DNA from: Sambucus nigra
Lineage: Eukaryota; Streptophyta; Magnoliopsida; Dipsacales; Adoxaceae
Assembly: GCA_949130495.1 (NCBI GenBank)
Contig: OX422216.1
Location: forward strand, 366,258,605 to 366,322,604
Direction: 5' to 3'
DNA length: 64,000 nucleotides
In this document: positions 20,529-32,932 of the stretch, piece by piece
How the letters are laid out: each line of letters starts with the position of its first letter
How positions within the stretch are numbered: the first letter of the stretch is position 1
Made by a program: the position numbers and the translations under genes
The notes under the pieces: generated by a model
What the model was told of the DNA's origin: nothing
Database searches by the model: none
Seen by the model: the letters and a program-made list of their open reading frames with translations, nothing else

Positions 20529-22365
20529 TCTATATAACTATATAAAAACTGTAGACCCAATTCCTGTGAGGCTAACACGTGACAGTAATAAATGCTCAAA
20601 TCTTATGAGGCTGACACATGACAATAAGTAATAAAGGCTTACTAGCATTTATCATCAATGTTTGTGTTTCCCTCTTTCACGGATTACGCTGCTCCACAAT
20701 TTCCAACTCATCTAACTGTTCACATTTATGTACTTATAAATATGCCTACATTCATGTACTTACAAATATACATCTAATTCATCTCCCCCAACATCTGTTA
20801 GATTCCCTTCCTGATGGTTAAAATACAAATTTGGCAGTTGATGTCAAACCTCTACGGTGGAACACGACTAAATAAACAAAGGGCAGTTGGCCTAATAAAA
20901 TAAAAGACAGTACTTTATTCTCTTTATTTTCTTTCTCCAACTCATATCTTTATTTTTCATTTCTTATATTTTGAATTGGTTGTATTGGAATAAGTGGTAT
21001 CTTGGAAGACTGTCATCATTTTAGAGGTAATATAATCCAACACTTTCTCTTCTCTGTTAATTATGTTCTCTTTTAGTCACCATGCTTAAGATGATTTTAA
21101 CCACTAACGAAAGCTGCTAATGTAAAATTGCTATATATTATTAAATTGTAGATTTTTATTATTAATAACTTCAAACAACAAGCAAAGAAAAATGACATCA
21201 CACGAAGTTCGTGTGGTCCTAGCTCGTCAAAACATAGAACCCGTCAAAACATATTCATCTAATTTTGTGTTTGATGATTTTAAATTGTGTCGTGTTTTTT
21301 GGAAGGAAGTGGAATGGAAGCAATTCATCGAGTTTCAAAACCTATAATTCTATATTTAGGTGAGGGTATTAAAATTTATGAATTTGAAAGCTTTAATATA
21401 TACAGTTGCTATACATTTATCCATGTTTTGGGTGTCAAATGGAAGATTTTGTTGTTAGAAGCTATTACATCAAATAGTGTGAAATAACATCTAATAATAA
21501 TCTATTTTTTACTTTCATACTTTAGAAATATTTTTTTTTATATTGTTATCTAGAGTTTGGATGTGCATTTCATTTTAGATTGTTTTTTTGGAACTAGGTT
21601 GTTAGCGTTGATTTTTTTTCCTAATGATTTTGACTGTTGAATGTTGTTTGCACTTTTGTGTCAACAAATCAGAATTTTGGTTTCATTTTTTTTCCATACC
21701 TTAGATCCCAATGACTCATACCTTTTCATATGATTTAAGAATTTTTTTTTTATTGTAAATCATGGTTTAAGAATTGAGTTTTTCGTAATTTATTATGTAT
21801 ACAGTTTATGTTGATAGTTACCGTTTATGTTGTCTCGATTCACTCTTTTTTTAGAAATGAAAAGACTCCATGTATTAATTGGGTGCATACATCTGTAAAA
21901 TCACTTTCGTTGGTTTTAACAAAATGGTGATCTCCAAGCAACATTAAATTGTATTTTAACTAACTACAATCGTTAAAGTACAAATGACCTTTTGTTTTTA
22001 AACGATCGACAAGTGAATTGTTTTACGTGCATAGAAGTGCATGCAATTGAGTTCATTTTCTTTCCACGACACCACTGCTTAAAAAATGGGTGCAAGTTCA
22101 TGCTTGATTGATTGTTTTCTTTTTTGTTTTATACCAATTATGCTTTGTATATGTATTGGTGTGTAAACAGGTCTGCAGATGATAGTTAAGGCGCACGGGA
22201 CAGCTAAGGTAGCCAAGGATGCTCTTGACTTCCCTCGATTTTTGGAGCTCTCACTTTGAAAGTAACATATAATTTTTTCCGTCATTAGATAAATAAATTT
22301 ACTTCTTTTAAATGATTATAATCATTTATAAATTATTCCCCACGCATCGCGTGTCCTATATGCTA
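20529..22365 (+). mobile_element. Candidate non-autonomous Helitron
   Basis: The left end reads A|TCTATATAACTATATAAAAA, like plant Helitron 5' termini. The right end has a GC hairpin CACGC-ATC-GCGTG (22341-22353) followed 9 nt on by CTAT, where CTAG would be expected. The ends therefore match in style, but the last base is wrong. Inside are a twice-repeated TGAGGCT(A/G)ACAC(G/A)TGACA word (about 20566 and 20608) and an exon-like piece after a pyrimidine-rich AG near 22170. There is no Rep/helicase. Ends are by eye; it could also be unrelated AT-rich DNA. Confidence 0.4.
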
Positions 22366-22792
22366 TATTAATTTAAAATTCTATCTCCTTTCATTCATGA
22401 AATATATTATGTGAAAAAAAACATAATAACAAAATAATAAAACTTTCATAAATTCGATCGCGATGTTAATTTTTCGGATAAAGTGGTCATGGAGAGGAGA
22501 GATGGGCCAGCTGTTTTAATGTCATCGTATCATTGGAGGTGAGCATCAGTATAAGTGGTGTGTTTAGTGTACCAGATATGCAATGGTAGAGAGAGCCAAT
22601 CGCATCCTTCCAAGCCCAGCTGGATTTCAACCCCACCTACCCCACTCCATAATCGCAAAACCAGCCGGCCTTAAAACTCTTTCGTTCTATCCCCTACACT
22701 ACCGCTTTGAAGTTTCAATCCGTGAAACGTAATACCCCCTCGATCAAAGCTGTCGCGAACAGTGACCACCTTAGTCAGAATGTCTGTCCGAA
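22366..22792 (+). other. Upstream region of CYP710A
   Basis: The first part is AT-rich and the last 200 bases become GC-richer. This is probably the promoter of the P450 gene. I see no convincing TATA box at a sensible distance and cannot place a transcription start. Confidence 0.35.
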
Positions 22793-22943
22793 GGCTCTGT
22801 ACTAGTAACCCTTTTTGAAGAGAAAGCCTTCTCAAGAAAAAAATTGGTCTTCCCAATCCTCCTCGTAGACTCTGTATCAGTCGTCCTTTTGAACACAAGC
22901 ATTGTTGAAATAACCATTCAGATTTGGTTTGCCCAATCCTCCG
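22793..22943. repeat. Imperfect ~75-bp direct duplication before CYP710A
   Basis: Two units, 22793-22863 and 22868-22943, share the start G(G/A)CTCTGTA, the middle CCTTTT...GAA and the end CCCAATCCTCC. They lie 120-270 bp upstream of the ATG, in the likely promoter or 5' UTR. Confidence 0.6.
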
Positions 22944-23066
22944 CAATACCTCGAGTTGCGTGTATTGACCCTATACGAGAGAAACATCTTTCCACTTTGA
23001 CCATCCTCACAAGCTACTCCTATATCAACCCAACCATCCTTTATTCAGAAGAAGCAAAAACACATA

Positions 23067-24557
23067 ATGGATTTCAGTATTTGGACCATCCTGTCCTCAT
23101 TCACCCCATATATTTTGCCTCTCCTAGTGGTTTTAATATTAGTGGAGCAACTCTCTTTCTTGAAGAAAAAAGGCTCAATCCCAGGTCCAACTCTGGTCCT
23201 CCCTTTGATTGGCAACGCAGTCTCTCTTGTCCGCAACCCCACCAAATTCTGGGACCTGCAATCCTCTTTCGCCAATTCCTCTAACCACGGCATCTCCGCC
23301 AACTACATAATTGGCCGTTTTATTGTATTCATCCGCTCCACCGACCTCTCCCACAAAGTCTTCGCCAATGTCCGGCCAGACGCCTTCCACCTCGTGGGGC
23401 ACCCCTTTGGCAAAAAACTCTTCGGCGAACACAATCTCATTTACATGATGGGTCAAGACCACAAAGACCTTCGTCGCCGCATAGCCCCCAACTTCACCCC
23501 GAAAGCTCTCTCTACCTACACATCGCTACAGCAACATATCATCCTCAAACACCTCAACACATGGCTAAACTTATCTTCCTCGAACCCAAACCCGATTCCA
23601 CTTCGATTCCTCTGTCGTGACATGAACCTGGAGACCTCACAAACGGTCTTTGTTGGGCCCTACCTAAGACCAGAATCTCGGGACGGTTTTAATTCTGATT
23701 ACAACCTTTTCAACGTTGGGTTAATGAAACTCCCTATCGATTTACCCGGTTTCGCCTTCAGAAACGCGAGACTCGCGGTGGGGAGGCTAGTTAAAACACT
23801 TGCTGTTTGTGCACAAGAGAGTCAAAAAAGTATGGAACAAGGAAACAAAGCCACCTGCTTGATTGATTTCTGGATGCAAGAAAACATGCTAGACACAACT
23901 AAAGCTCCAGGTACCACAGAAATTGGTGGACACCTCTTTGACTTCCTATTCGCCGCCCAAGATGCCTCCACATCCTCTCTCCTCTGGGCAGTGACTCTAT
24001 TAGATTCTCACCCGGAGGTTCTTTCCAGAGTACGTAACGAGGTTGCTAAAATATGGTCCCCAGAAACCGACGGATTAATCACAGCTGAGCAGCTTAGAGA
24101 AATGAGGTACACGGAGGCTGTAGCGAGGGAGGTCATTCGGTACAGAGCTCCTGCAACTATGGTTCCACATATTGCTGGGGAGGATTTTCCTTTGACGGAG
24201 GATTACACTATCCCCAAAGGAACCATCGTCTTCCCCTCCGTCTTTGAATCTTCGTTTCAGGGATTTGTTGAACCGGACCGTTTTGACCCGGATAGGTTTT
24301 TGGAGGAAAGGCAGGAGGATCGGGTTTACAAGAAAAATTTTCTCGCATTTGGAGCTGGGGCCCATCAGTGTGTCGGTCAGAGGTATGCCATTAACCATTT
24401 GGTACTATTCATTGCAATGTTCACTTCGTTGCTTGATTTCAAGAGACATCGGATGGACGGCTGTGATGATATCACCTACATCCCCACTATCTGTCCCAAA
24501 GACGATTGCAAAGTTTTTCTATCCCCACGAACTAAACGATTTCCATCTCTTTCGTGA
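23067..24557 (+). CDS. CYP710A: Cytochrome P450 CYP710A, sterol C-22 desaturase
   Basis: This ER-membrane haem enzyme introduces the C-22 double bond into the sterol side chain, turning beta-sitosterol into stigmasterol. It is intronless and 496 residues long, the usual length for the family. It has a hydrophobic anchor (about residues 10-30), a Pro hinge KGSIPGPT (35-42), the I-helix AAQDAST (296-302), ExxR E355-R358, PDRFDPDRF (403-411) and the haem motif FGAGAHQC with ligand Cys435. His replaces the usual Arg in the haem motif, as is typical of CYP710/CYP61; the Ala after the second Gly is commonly Pro in the family. Stretches such as [19 protein letters not shown] and [14 protein letters not shown] are characteristic. 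The ATG is in good context (A at -3, G at +4). No frame damage is seen, and neighbours are transposons only. Confidence 0.95.
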   Translation: MDFSIWTILSSFTPYILPLLVVLILVEQLSFLKKKGSIPGPTLVLPLIGNAVSLVRNPTKFWDLQSSFANSSNHGISANYIIGRFIVFIRSTDLSHKVFANVRPDAFHLVGHPFGKKLFGEHNLIYMMGQDHKDLRRRIAPNFTPKALSTYTSLQQHIILKHLNTWLNLSSSNPNPIPLRFLCRDMNLETSQTVFVGPYLRPESRDGFNSDYNLFNVGLMKLPIDLPGFAFRNARLAVGRLVKTLAVCAQESQKSMEQGNKATCLIDFWMQENMLDTTKAPGTTEIGGHLFDFLFAAQDASTSSLLWAVTLLDSHPEVLSRVRNEVAKIWSPETDGLITAEQLREMRYTEAVAREVIRYRAPATMVPHIAGEDFPLTEDYTIPKGTIVFPSVFESSFQGFVEPDRFDPDRFLEERQEDRVYKKNFLAFGAGAHQCVGQRYAINHLVLFIAMFTSLLDFKRHRMDGCDDITYIPTICPKDDCKVFLSPRTKRFPSLS

Positions 24558-24948
24558 TACCGTTACCCCCTTTTCCAAACATTCTTTAATTGTGGCATAG
24601 TGTCAGTATTTTTTTAATTTTTCATTTGGTTATGTTTGTATTCTTTTCGTGTGTCTTATCAATCTGAGGTTTGGACGGTGAAGATTCTATTGAGAAACCT
24701 GTATGGCAATTTGATTGGTTGGCAAAATTACTTCTTATTGGGAATTTATGACAATCATTGTATTCAAAACAGAGTTGCATATTTTCAACTACTTGTATGT
24801 ATTTGCAAGCTGGCTTTCTATGTTTTTGGCCCGATGTGTCTTTATGAGAAGTTCTCAACGTATGCTGAATTAATTTCAGAATGCGGAATTTTCAATTGAA
24901 ATGTTCTAATCTCCTGACTCTAGTTGTAAATGTAGGTTGTCTAATTCT

Positions 24949-24954
24949 AATAAA
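24949..24954 (+). terminator. Possible poly(A) signal of CYP710A
   Basis: AATAAA lies 392 nt after the stop codon. Plant signals are loose, so an earlier site is possible. Confidence 0.3.
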
Positions 24955-24959
24955 AGGCT

Positions 24960-26339
24960 CCCCCAGTATGTCTTGCCTACGTAAAAAGAAATTGATATAA
25001 TCTCTAATTTACTTATATTTAAGAGGCTATAGTTAATCGTTAAACGACACAGGTAAGATATTATTATTTTCATTCCTAGTTGTTGTTAATTGTTTGGCAT
25101 ACAAGATGGGTTGGATCACCAATTTTAAAATTACTTTAACCCTGTTGCAATAACAATATAGATACTTGTTATTTTAATTATAAAGAGGACATCATCGTAG
25201 TATACATAATAGGTAGTTCCAAAACTTTTGTCGTGATGCTGTCCTCGTTCGTCTCTGTGTAAAGGGAAAAGACTATAATAATGAATATTTGTGTAAAAGT
25301 CTAGTGCGAACATTTTTTAATTATATTAGTTTCATTAATTTTTTAATTTTTAAATAAGCCTCATTATTTTTTGAGTTTTTTCACAAAATTAATATATTTG
25401 AAATATACGCAACGAGATCTATTAAATGAAATTCATGATGACTATAAAAAATTGGGAAAAAAATATTAACACAATATTCACAAGAAAATGAAATTATTTT
25501 ATATCTGAAACGTTTTTACAGTTAGTAAATATTTACTATCTGCAAAGAAAACGAAGCAAATACGTCATTTTTATTTTTTTAATATTTTTATATTTAATAT
25601 GAATCTTATTTATAGGGTTCGATTACTAGCTTTCAAAAATATTAATTTCGTAAATTTTGGATTTATATATCAAAAGTTATAATTATGTAAAGTTTGAAAG
25701 GGAAAAAATGACTACCACTTTAAATTTGGAAGCAATAAAGGGAGAGGGGTATACTATTAAGAAAAATATTCATAAATTGACTAGGACATAAGTAAGAAAA
25801 ACACTCTTAAAATATAACTCACATATAATAATCCTAAATAATAATTTGATGTAATGATATTTGAATAACAACGTTAAAACAACCAATTTTAACGTTGGCA
25901 GTGGTGCAAATAAAGTGCTTTTTTAAGAACTAATAAAATATCTCTTTTTATTCATTAATATTGAATTCAAATATGTAACAGCGGGTGCACCACCATGGGT
26001 CTTATAGTTCAAATGTATACATTGGGTGCATCATATATATTCTTCATTTATCAGTAATATAATAAAATTTACTCACACTAGTCGAGAGCTAAAAAAATAA
26101 TGAAAAAGAAGGTAATTTAATAATGATATGTCACTTTATTTTATTTTGAATGTCATAGATCTAATGTAGATCTCGATTTATTCTCAGTTTTGGAGGGAAC
26201 AAGTGAATTTGAATAAAGAGAAGCGATTGAAAAGCTCCCAACCTCGAAAATAGTCTTTATATGTTAGAAAACTAAACTGGAACTCAGATTTTTGTTTTTA
26301 TAAAAATGAGGGGGAAAAAATTATTTATAGAAAATTTTG
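24960..26339. other. Intergenic AT-rich, nothing seen
   Basis: Very AT-rich sequence with T and A runs. No reading frame with recognisable motifs, no repeat ends and no RNA gene. Confidence 0.5.
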
Positions 26340-27250
26340 AAAATATGGGTTCCTCGTGTGCACCGGGGGTGTTAATTGGCACCATGTGCACGATTTTAGG
26401 CAGCATGTCAAAACATGCCTAAAACGTGCAGTCGTGTCCACGGGGTCAATTTGGCATAGTGTGCACACCCTTAGGTAGAGAATACAGAAAGCCTAAAAGA
26501 GTGCAGGGTCGTGTGCATGGGGCCATATACGGACCGTGAGAACGGATTAAGGTTGCAAATCAGTATGCCTTAATCAAAGTACATTTTGAAAAATATAGGT
26601 CTTTGCCAAAGTTATACACAACACTTCTCTTAATATAATATCATTTATTTAATTCAAAAACACCGTTTTTATGAACATAATGAAAAATATGTGTGTGTAC
26701 ATAGCGATAGATGTTCAATCATAAATCGTAAAGGATATGTCTTCAATGTTCAGCAACGAAAGTCTATGTGTTGTAGAGAAGCCAAATAGATCTTCAAAGT
26801 CTAATGTTCATGAAGTTTAATGACTGAACCTCACTCTCTATACAATATCGATAAGGATTTAAACTTTTTGGCTTTAATAAAGAGAGACTCAAAATCTTTG
26901 ACACGGGATATAGACAACTAATATATTTATACAAAATATTACATTATCAGTTTTTCTCTCTAGAAAGCTCAAGTAAAGGGACACAAGTTTGGAAATGGAA
27001 TGGATCTTTGATCGTTGGAGATGCTGTAGGGAGCTCGTTTGTTTGAATAAGGAATCCAAAGTATCCTTTTATAGGCTATTTTGAAAATTAGTAGTTGGAT
27101 TATTAGCCCCCTAAGCACCTTGACTCGACTTAAAGTCCTAGACCCAAAGTTGGTTTCACAAAAACCTTTATTTTTATCTATTTAGGCAGTTTAAGTTGAC
27201 TCAAAGTCACTTTAGGTCGACTTGAAGTGCTTAATATGATGTCATGGTTA
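26340..27250 (-). repeat. Candidate old LTR remnant
   Basis: Read on the minus strand, there are near-palindromic repeats (GACTCGACTTAAAGTC and relatives, 27115-27230). A TATA-like CCTATAAAAGG (about 27060-27072) follows, and downstream lies a cluster of GTGCAC palindromes (26357-26516). This resembles the organisation of the E4 LTR (palindromes upstream of TATA). Boundaries, partner LTR and duplications are not visible. Confidence 0.3.
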
Positions 27251-29120
27251 TTTTGGATTGTATTTAGATTTTGAAAAGGTTTTGGTGGGTTGGATTGAGC
27301 AAGTAAATGGTCATACAAGCTCATTTACATCATTACAATCATTTTTGAAGTTCTTTAAAGCTCTGGTAAGTTCTTGATCATTTCTTTGGACTGCATGTAA
27401 CATATGATACTTCTTTTGGTTTGGATACAATGATTAAAATCTTTGCTTCATGTTGTAATGAATGGTTATAGTATAATATATGCGATTCTCTATGAATGAA
27501 CTTTAAGGATGATCCTTATATTTTTCTAGTGTAAGGTAAAATTTATGATAGAGACAATTTGTATGTATTTTGGCTTATTTTGTGTTTGGACAAAACCTTT
27601 GAGTTATAGGTTAGGACTTGAGTGTGTTGACCTTTCAAACCTATGATGTGTTTGTTTAAATACGTAGAGAAAAAGTTTTAGAGATTGTGTTCATCGTGCA
27701 GTGTTTCGTGCCATGTTTTGTCTTCATGTGTTGAGGATCTCTCAGGTATGACAAGATAATCCTGACATAAGAGGGATTAACAATCGAATCAATGACAAGA
27801 TCAGTACGATGGCACTTACATCTGTTAGAGGTGTTAGTGGGTTCACTGGTCTCGTTATGAGACCTAGATGTGCTATCGATACCGGTCCGGGGTCTCTTGG
27901 TCACTAACTTCTTCAGTCTCATCATGGGGATTAAAAAAGAATAAAAAATAACATCCAATAGGTAGTCAACAACCCAACAACAATAAATAATCACCGAAGA
28001 TACTCAAACACGTTCCAAATAAATGAAATCAAGAAGTAAAGTGCAGTAAATATGCACTTGATTATAAAATAATCTAAGAACAAATAAAAAGGTGTTAGGA
28101 TGTTAAGCGTGTGATCAAAATACATCAAGACAGCGATTAAATTAGGGAAACTCAAAGAAATGAGTTTAAATGATCACTTTAATCCAAATCTCAAATCAAT
28201 GAAAATGAGCTTTGAAATCCTAGATTCTCAATAAACACCCAAAAGTTTTTTGAATCCATAAATCCACAAAAAAATAACAAATGAAATTTGAAAATGCACC
28301 TAAGGCAATCTCTAAAGGGAGAACATGAGGTTTGAAATAATTCAAAATGAGTTTGAAACCCTCTAAAGTTGAATAGAGTAACTATACAATCGATGGCCAG
28401 AACCGTGCGCACAGTTTAAAAATTAGTCATGCAAATGGCCTTTAAGATAAACTCAAGGAAAAACATTTGTGTGAACAATAAAATCCCAGAAAAGAAAAAC
28501 CTTTGTGCGGACAAATATGGGCGGTAAGCTTAAAACCCTAAATTTTCACCTCCATGGAAACAGATAATATGTCCTCATGCGAATGCTTATCTCCAGAATA
28601 CACAAGTCAAGGATTTTCTCTAGACTAGATTTGATATGAACCCCAAAAGGCCAAACTCTCTCAAAATAAGCAATTCAAGGTGTATATGCATGCTCAAAAA
28701 CTATTTTTGCAAATTTTTTAATATATTTAAAGAATCAAGCACATATATACATGTAACACAAAACATGTAAAGTGATTATGATTATCAATGATAAAACGAA
28801 TAGTTTGCATAAATTTTCTTTGAACTAAGATTAATGACATTGATAAAACTCAAATACGTACAAACATTAATCAATTAACCATATTAATTCAAATTCTTAT
28901 CAAATCAATTGTGCAATTTTTCATATAAAATATGGCATGGTGTGAACAAATAATAGATCACATAATTAAATAAAGGCACATAATTATTCCATATAAATTA
29001 CATTTCAAGCTTAATCATACCATTATATCGATATCCTTTTAAGATCTTCAAAAGGTAGGTTTTAACCATGTATCACCCTCAAAATGATTTAAAATCCATA
29101 AAGTACATACAAAAAGTAGT
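27251..29120. other. Intergenic, nothing recognised
   Basis: AT-rich sequence. A 112-codon minus-strand frame (27656-27994) has no motif I recognise. The bases GTAGT just before 29121 would be one copy of the E3 target duplication, but the right end of E3 lies outside the window. Confidence 0.45.
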
Positions 29121-29844
29121 TGTAACACCCCGTATTTTTAGTGATTTTTAAATACAGGATTAATTAAATAAAAATAGAAAAATTAATTAGAAATTAATCC
29201 AGGTTAAAAATAAATATTAATTGGCGTGACAATGGTTAATATTTTTTTGAATGAATTATATTGATTATTACTTAGTGAATGAGTAATAAATTATTATGAA
29301 TGTTTTACAATTGTCGTGAGTGAGAAATACGACAATTACCATAATTTAGTCGGGACGCACACGTTAGTCGTATTGGTACTTAATATTATGAGATGAATAG
29401 TAAATTCATTATGGGTCATCCAAATGGTCATTTCGAGTGCGCCAAAGTGTTCGGAGAGGTCGACATGGTCAGAAAAGTGCACTCGGGGTTTTAGTTTGGG
29501 TTCCGGGATAATTTTAGGCCAAATCGACACCCCAGGAGGGTATTTTGGTCATTTTTATTTTTGAGAAAGGAAGACCCACAAAATTTCTAAGTGTATAAAT
29601 TCTGGTGGAGTGAGGAAAGAAGGGTTAGAAACTTCAAACCCACAAAGAGACCATCAGAGGAAGAAGAGAGGACATTCCAAAGCCATTATACACCATTATT
29701 GCACCGCAAGCACCACCGTTGCATAGATCGGGAGGAGACGAACGCAACCATATCAATTTTCTGCAGAGAATCAGACCTCCAAACCAAGGCGAGTATTTAT
29801 CTTGCTAAATTTATGAAAGATACACCATCCTTGTTAAAGTAGGA
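29121..29844 (+). repeat. E3 5' LTR, piece a
   Basis: It begins TGTAACACCCCGTATTTTTA and matches 58660-59368 of the 3' LTR. It includes the donor-like AAG|GCGAGT at 29786-29794. It stops at the TAGGA copied by E4. Confidence 0.9.
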
Positions 29845-31399
29845 TGAAGACGCGATAGGACCCCCAATTGTTAAATTTTACCAAAAGTAATTGCCTTTTA
29901 GATGCGAAAGCGAGATGGTTCAATTAAACACACACAAACAACTAATTTAAATTTCTTCCAAATTAAAATTAAACAAGTTCAAAGTAAAATTAAATTAGAC
30001 AACACAAAATATTCACTTAAACCAATTTATCTCAAGTCCTAGAAATTTGCCTAACAAAATAATTAATCCATTTTTACAAATTTAGGCCAAACCAAATTAT
30101 ATCAAATTAAAGTAAATGACTTGAACTAAATTGATTAAACATTAACCAAATTAATTTTAGTACCAACAAAAGCATGAGTAGAGATTTAAACCAATTTTAT
30201 CTTTTTACCTAAGCATGCATCTAATGTGAATTTTGAAAAAGATAAAATAAACAAATAACCACTACACCGCGATGTACGATGAAAAACCCACAACGGAAAA
30301 AAACCTCGGACGACCCTAGACTCAAATACACTAATTATGGTTTTAAAAGTACAAGACAGTAAGACTTACAACACTCAACTTGACTCCGACCAAGCCCCAA
30401 CGCTCCTTCTTGTACATACCTCTTCCTAGCGAATAACCACAGAGCTCCACTGCGATTTCGGAATCCACCGATCAGACTTTTCTCGGTCACCGCCATCCGA
30501 ACAAGGAGCCTTTCTCCAAGGGGGTATATCAAAGCAAAACGAACTTCTTCTTTGTGGGATGTAGAAGTAAACCCAAACACTCTTCCAATGGTAGAGATAA
30601 AAACTAGTGCCAAAACTCCAAGCAAGGTATATATATTAAGGAACTTGGATAAACTAAACAAATGGGTGTAAACACAAGTGTTTAAGGATTTTTTCTTAAA
30701 AAGCAAACACTCAAACTTGAACCTTTTCATTTGGGATTGAAACTCTTTAAAACTCTCTCTAGGAGATGGAGGAATGTGAAAAAGTTAGTTCCAAAATGTT
30801 GGTTCTCGCACTTAATAAATCTGGCAAAAGATAGTGGGGAAAAGAAGTGGAAAAATCGTCAAAAACGTCCAGAAAACCTGTTCTCACCAAATCTCGTTCG
30901 AACGACATTCTTGTTCGAACGACTTTACTAATGAGGTTCCAGTAGGGAAAAAGGAAATTCGTTAGAAGTATCGTTCGAACGACCTGGCAATCTCGTTCGA
31001 ACGAGATGCCAGTTCGTTCAAACGACATGGTAATCTCGTTCGAATGAGATTCCAATGTGATTCAAACGACGTGTCAAAAAATCAAAAAATAAAATATTCA
31101 TTTTAAGTCCAAAACTTTTTATGAAAAGTTCTAAAGCAATTTTCTGAGTAAAGAATATTTTTTTTTTTTTATATTTCATTCATACCTTAGGAGCATTGGA
31201 ACATATGTTGTTGACGTAGAAATGAGGTACACTAAACCCGACATATAATGAAGCTTTATACTCTTGGCTGCTACGTCTTCAACTAACACGTCATAGGCTT
31301 GGATGGATACATTTGAACACTATCCTATGACTCAAATGTTTTTTTCCGGAATTAAGCCAACACAACATTAAGACTTAATCGGAGACTTATGTCCTTACA
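29845..31399 (-). repeat. E4 3' LTR (left copy, 1555 bp)
   Basis: Near-identical in order to 38572-40198. It contains TCGTTCGAACGA palindromes at 30893-30904, 30971-30982 and 30992-31003, a TATATATA patch near 30630, and a T-run replacing about 70 bases of the right copy near 31150. A minus-strand frame (30335-30730) recurs in the other LTR but shows no sign of selection. Confidence 0.9.
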
Positions 31400-31401
31400 A
31401 A

Positions 31402-31415
31402 TCTCCCCCTTTGGC
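31402..31415 (-). promoter_or_regulatory. E4 polypurine tract next to 3' LTR
   Basis: On the minus strand it reads GCCAAAGGGGGAGA, immediately before the LTR start TGTAAGGACA. Confidence 0.8.
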
Positions 31416-32514
31416 TATTCCGAGACAAAAACCAAATAAAAATCTTAAAGGGTCGTTAGGCTCTACTAGACTTAAAAAATATCCCACCCAAAATAAAAAA
31501 AATACATTGCTTGACTCAAAACCCAAGGATCAAAATCTTTGTGTAACACCCCGCACTTTTGGGGATAATTAAAATTCATAAGTAAGTGAAGATTGGGAAT
31601 TTAAGAAATTATCGTGAATGGTAATTTTTGGAGTTTTCAAGGATTATATGATTTTAGATGGGTGTTATATTTACTTTTAGGATTAAGTAAATAAGTTAGA
31701 GTATTTTAATTATATGTCATAGCTGGATAAAGCGACAGAGGATAATATTGTAATTGGAAAATTCGCATTTGGATGTTTTGGGTTTAATTAGTGATTTGTG
31801 GTCAAGTGCCTTGGATGGAGAATTCGATTGTGCGGTTGGTCTCGGAATGGCTGAGATAGTGAGATTAGAGTATCCGGGGGTAGTATTTGGGTTCGGGGGA
31901 TTTTTGGAGTAGTACGGACTCGCTATTGAGTAAACAAGTCATTTTTGGGTTTATAAGGGATAACCCTCTATTTCTCTCTTATAACACACGAGAGAGTGAG
32001 AGAAAAGAAAGAAAGAAGAGAAAAGAGAAAGGAAGAGGAAAAAGTGGAGAAATGAAGGGATTTCCGACCAAACATCGCGGGATTCGAGTCGAGATCGTCG
32101 GATTTTATCCATGAGGCAAGTGTTTAACTTGCTTTAATGACTTAGTGTGTTTATTTTTCATATTATAGTTGGTAATGAAAAACTACATGATTTTGGGTTT
32201 GGGTATTCTTGTATAAATTGGGAGAAGTTTTCATAAGGATTTATTGTAATAATGATAGTAGATGAATTCTAAGATTAAATCCATGTTAATGGGGTAAACT
32301 ATGGTGAGAAATTGGAAGAACTGAAAGTTAGGGTTTAATTGGTTGAATCCCTAAATAAGTTGTTGTGTTTGGTAAATTATAGTGGGGAGATGTATATATT
32401 ATTGTTGGGTGATGTTAAGATCCATAGAAATGGTGTTGGATGAGTGTTGGGAAAAATAAGGATTGAAGAGGATAATGAATAATGACTCACTTTTGAATCA
32501 ATTCAGATAGGAAG

Positions 32515-32932
32515 CGAATCGATTCGGCTCTTGGTCAAAAAATAAAATTTGTAGATATTTTCAGTACGATCGCGTGGGCGCCGATCACGTATTTTTCTGA
32601 TTTTTTTTAATTTATAAGGATTTTTCTACGGAAGGCTGTCCGAAATCAAAATCGTTAGTCAGAAATTAAGGCTAGAATTATTTAGAAATAAATATTAGGG
32701 GTTCCCAAATAAAGTGTTAGGGCCTATAAAGGACTTGAGGAGATATAAAAACTTTGGGTTCGTAGAAATAAATTCAAGATAAAATTTAAATGGAGATTGG
32801 GATGATATTGGATTTTGGAGAAGTTAGAAACTTTAGCAGATTTTCGGATTTGGACCAGACGAATCGATTCGTTATCAGACAGTAAGAAAGTTGAACATTT
32901 TTGAATCGATACGGACAGGACGAATCGATTCG
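32515..32932. repeat. CGAATCGATTCG palindromes in E5
   Basis: Perfect copies lie at 32515-32526, 32860-32871 and 32921-32932. Near-copies lie near 32495 and 32903. Confidence 0.85.

Noticed and set aside
21199..21215. CACACGAA-G-TTCGTGTG inverted repeat
   Set aside because: A single 8-bp stem with no partner element or conserved setting.
22178..22258. Small frame starting ATGATAGTTAAGGCG as a micropeptide gene
   Set aside because: Only 26 codons, no neighbours of the same kind; more likely a captured exon piece in the candidate Helitron.
27656..27994. 112-codon minus-strand frame as a gene
   Set aside because: No recognised motif, no start context, and length is expected by chance in this amount of DNA.
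30335..30730. A 131-140 codon minus-strand frame present in both E4 LTRs (also 38963-39388)
   Set aside because: About 14 of some 95 compared residues differ between the two copies and most base changes alter the amino acid, so there is no sign of purifying selection.
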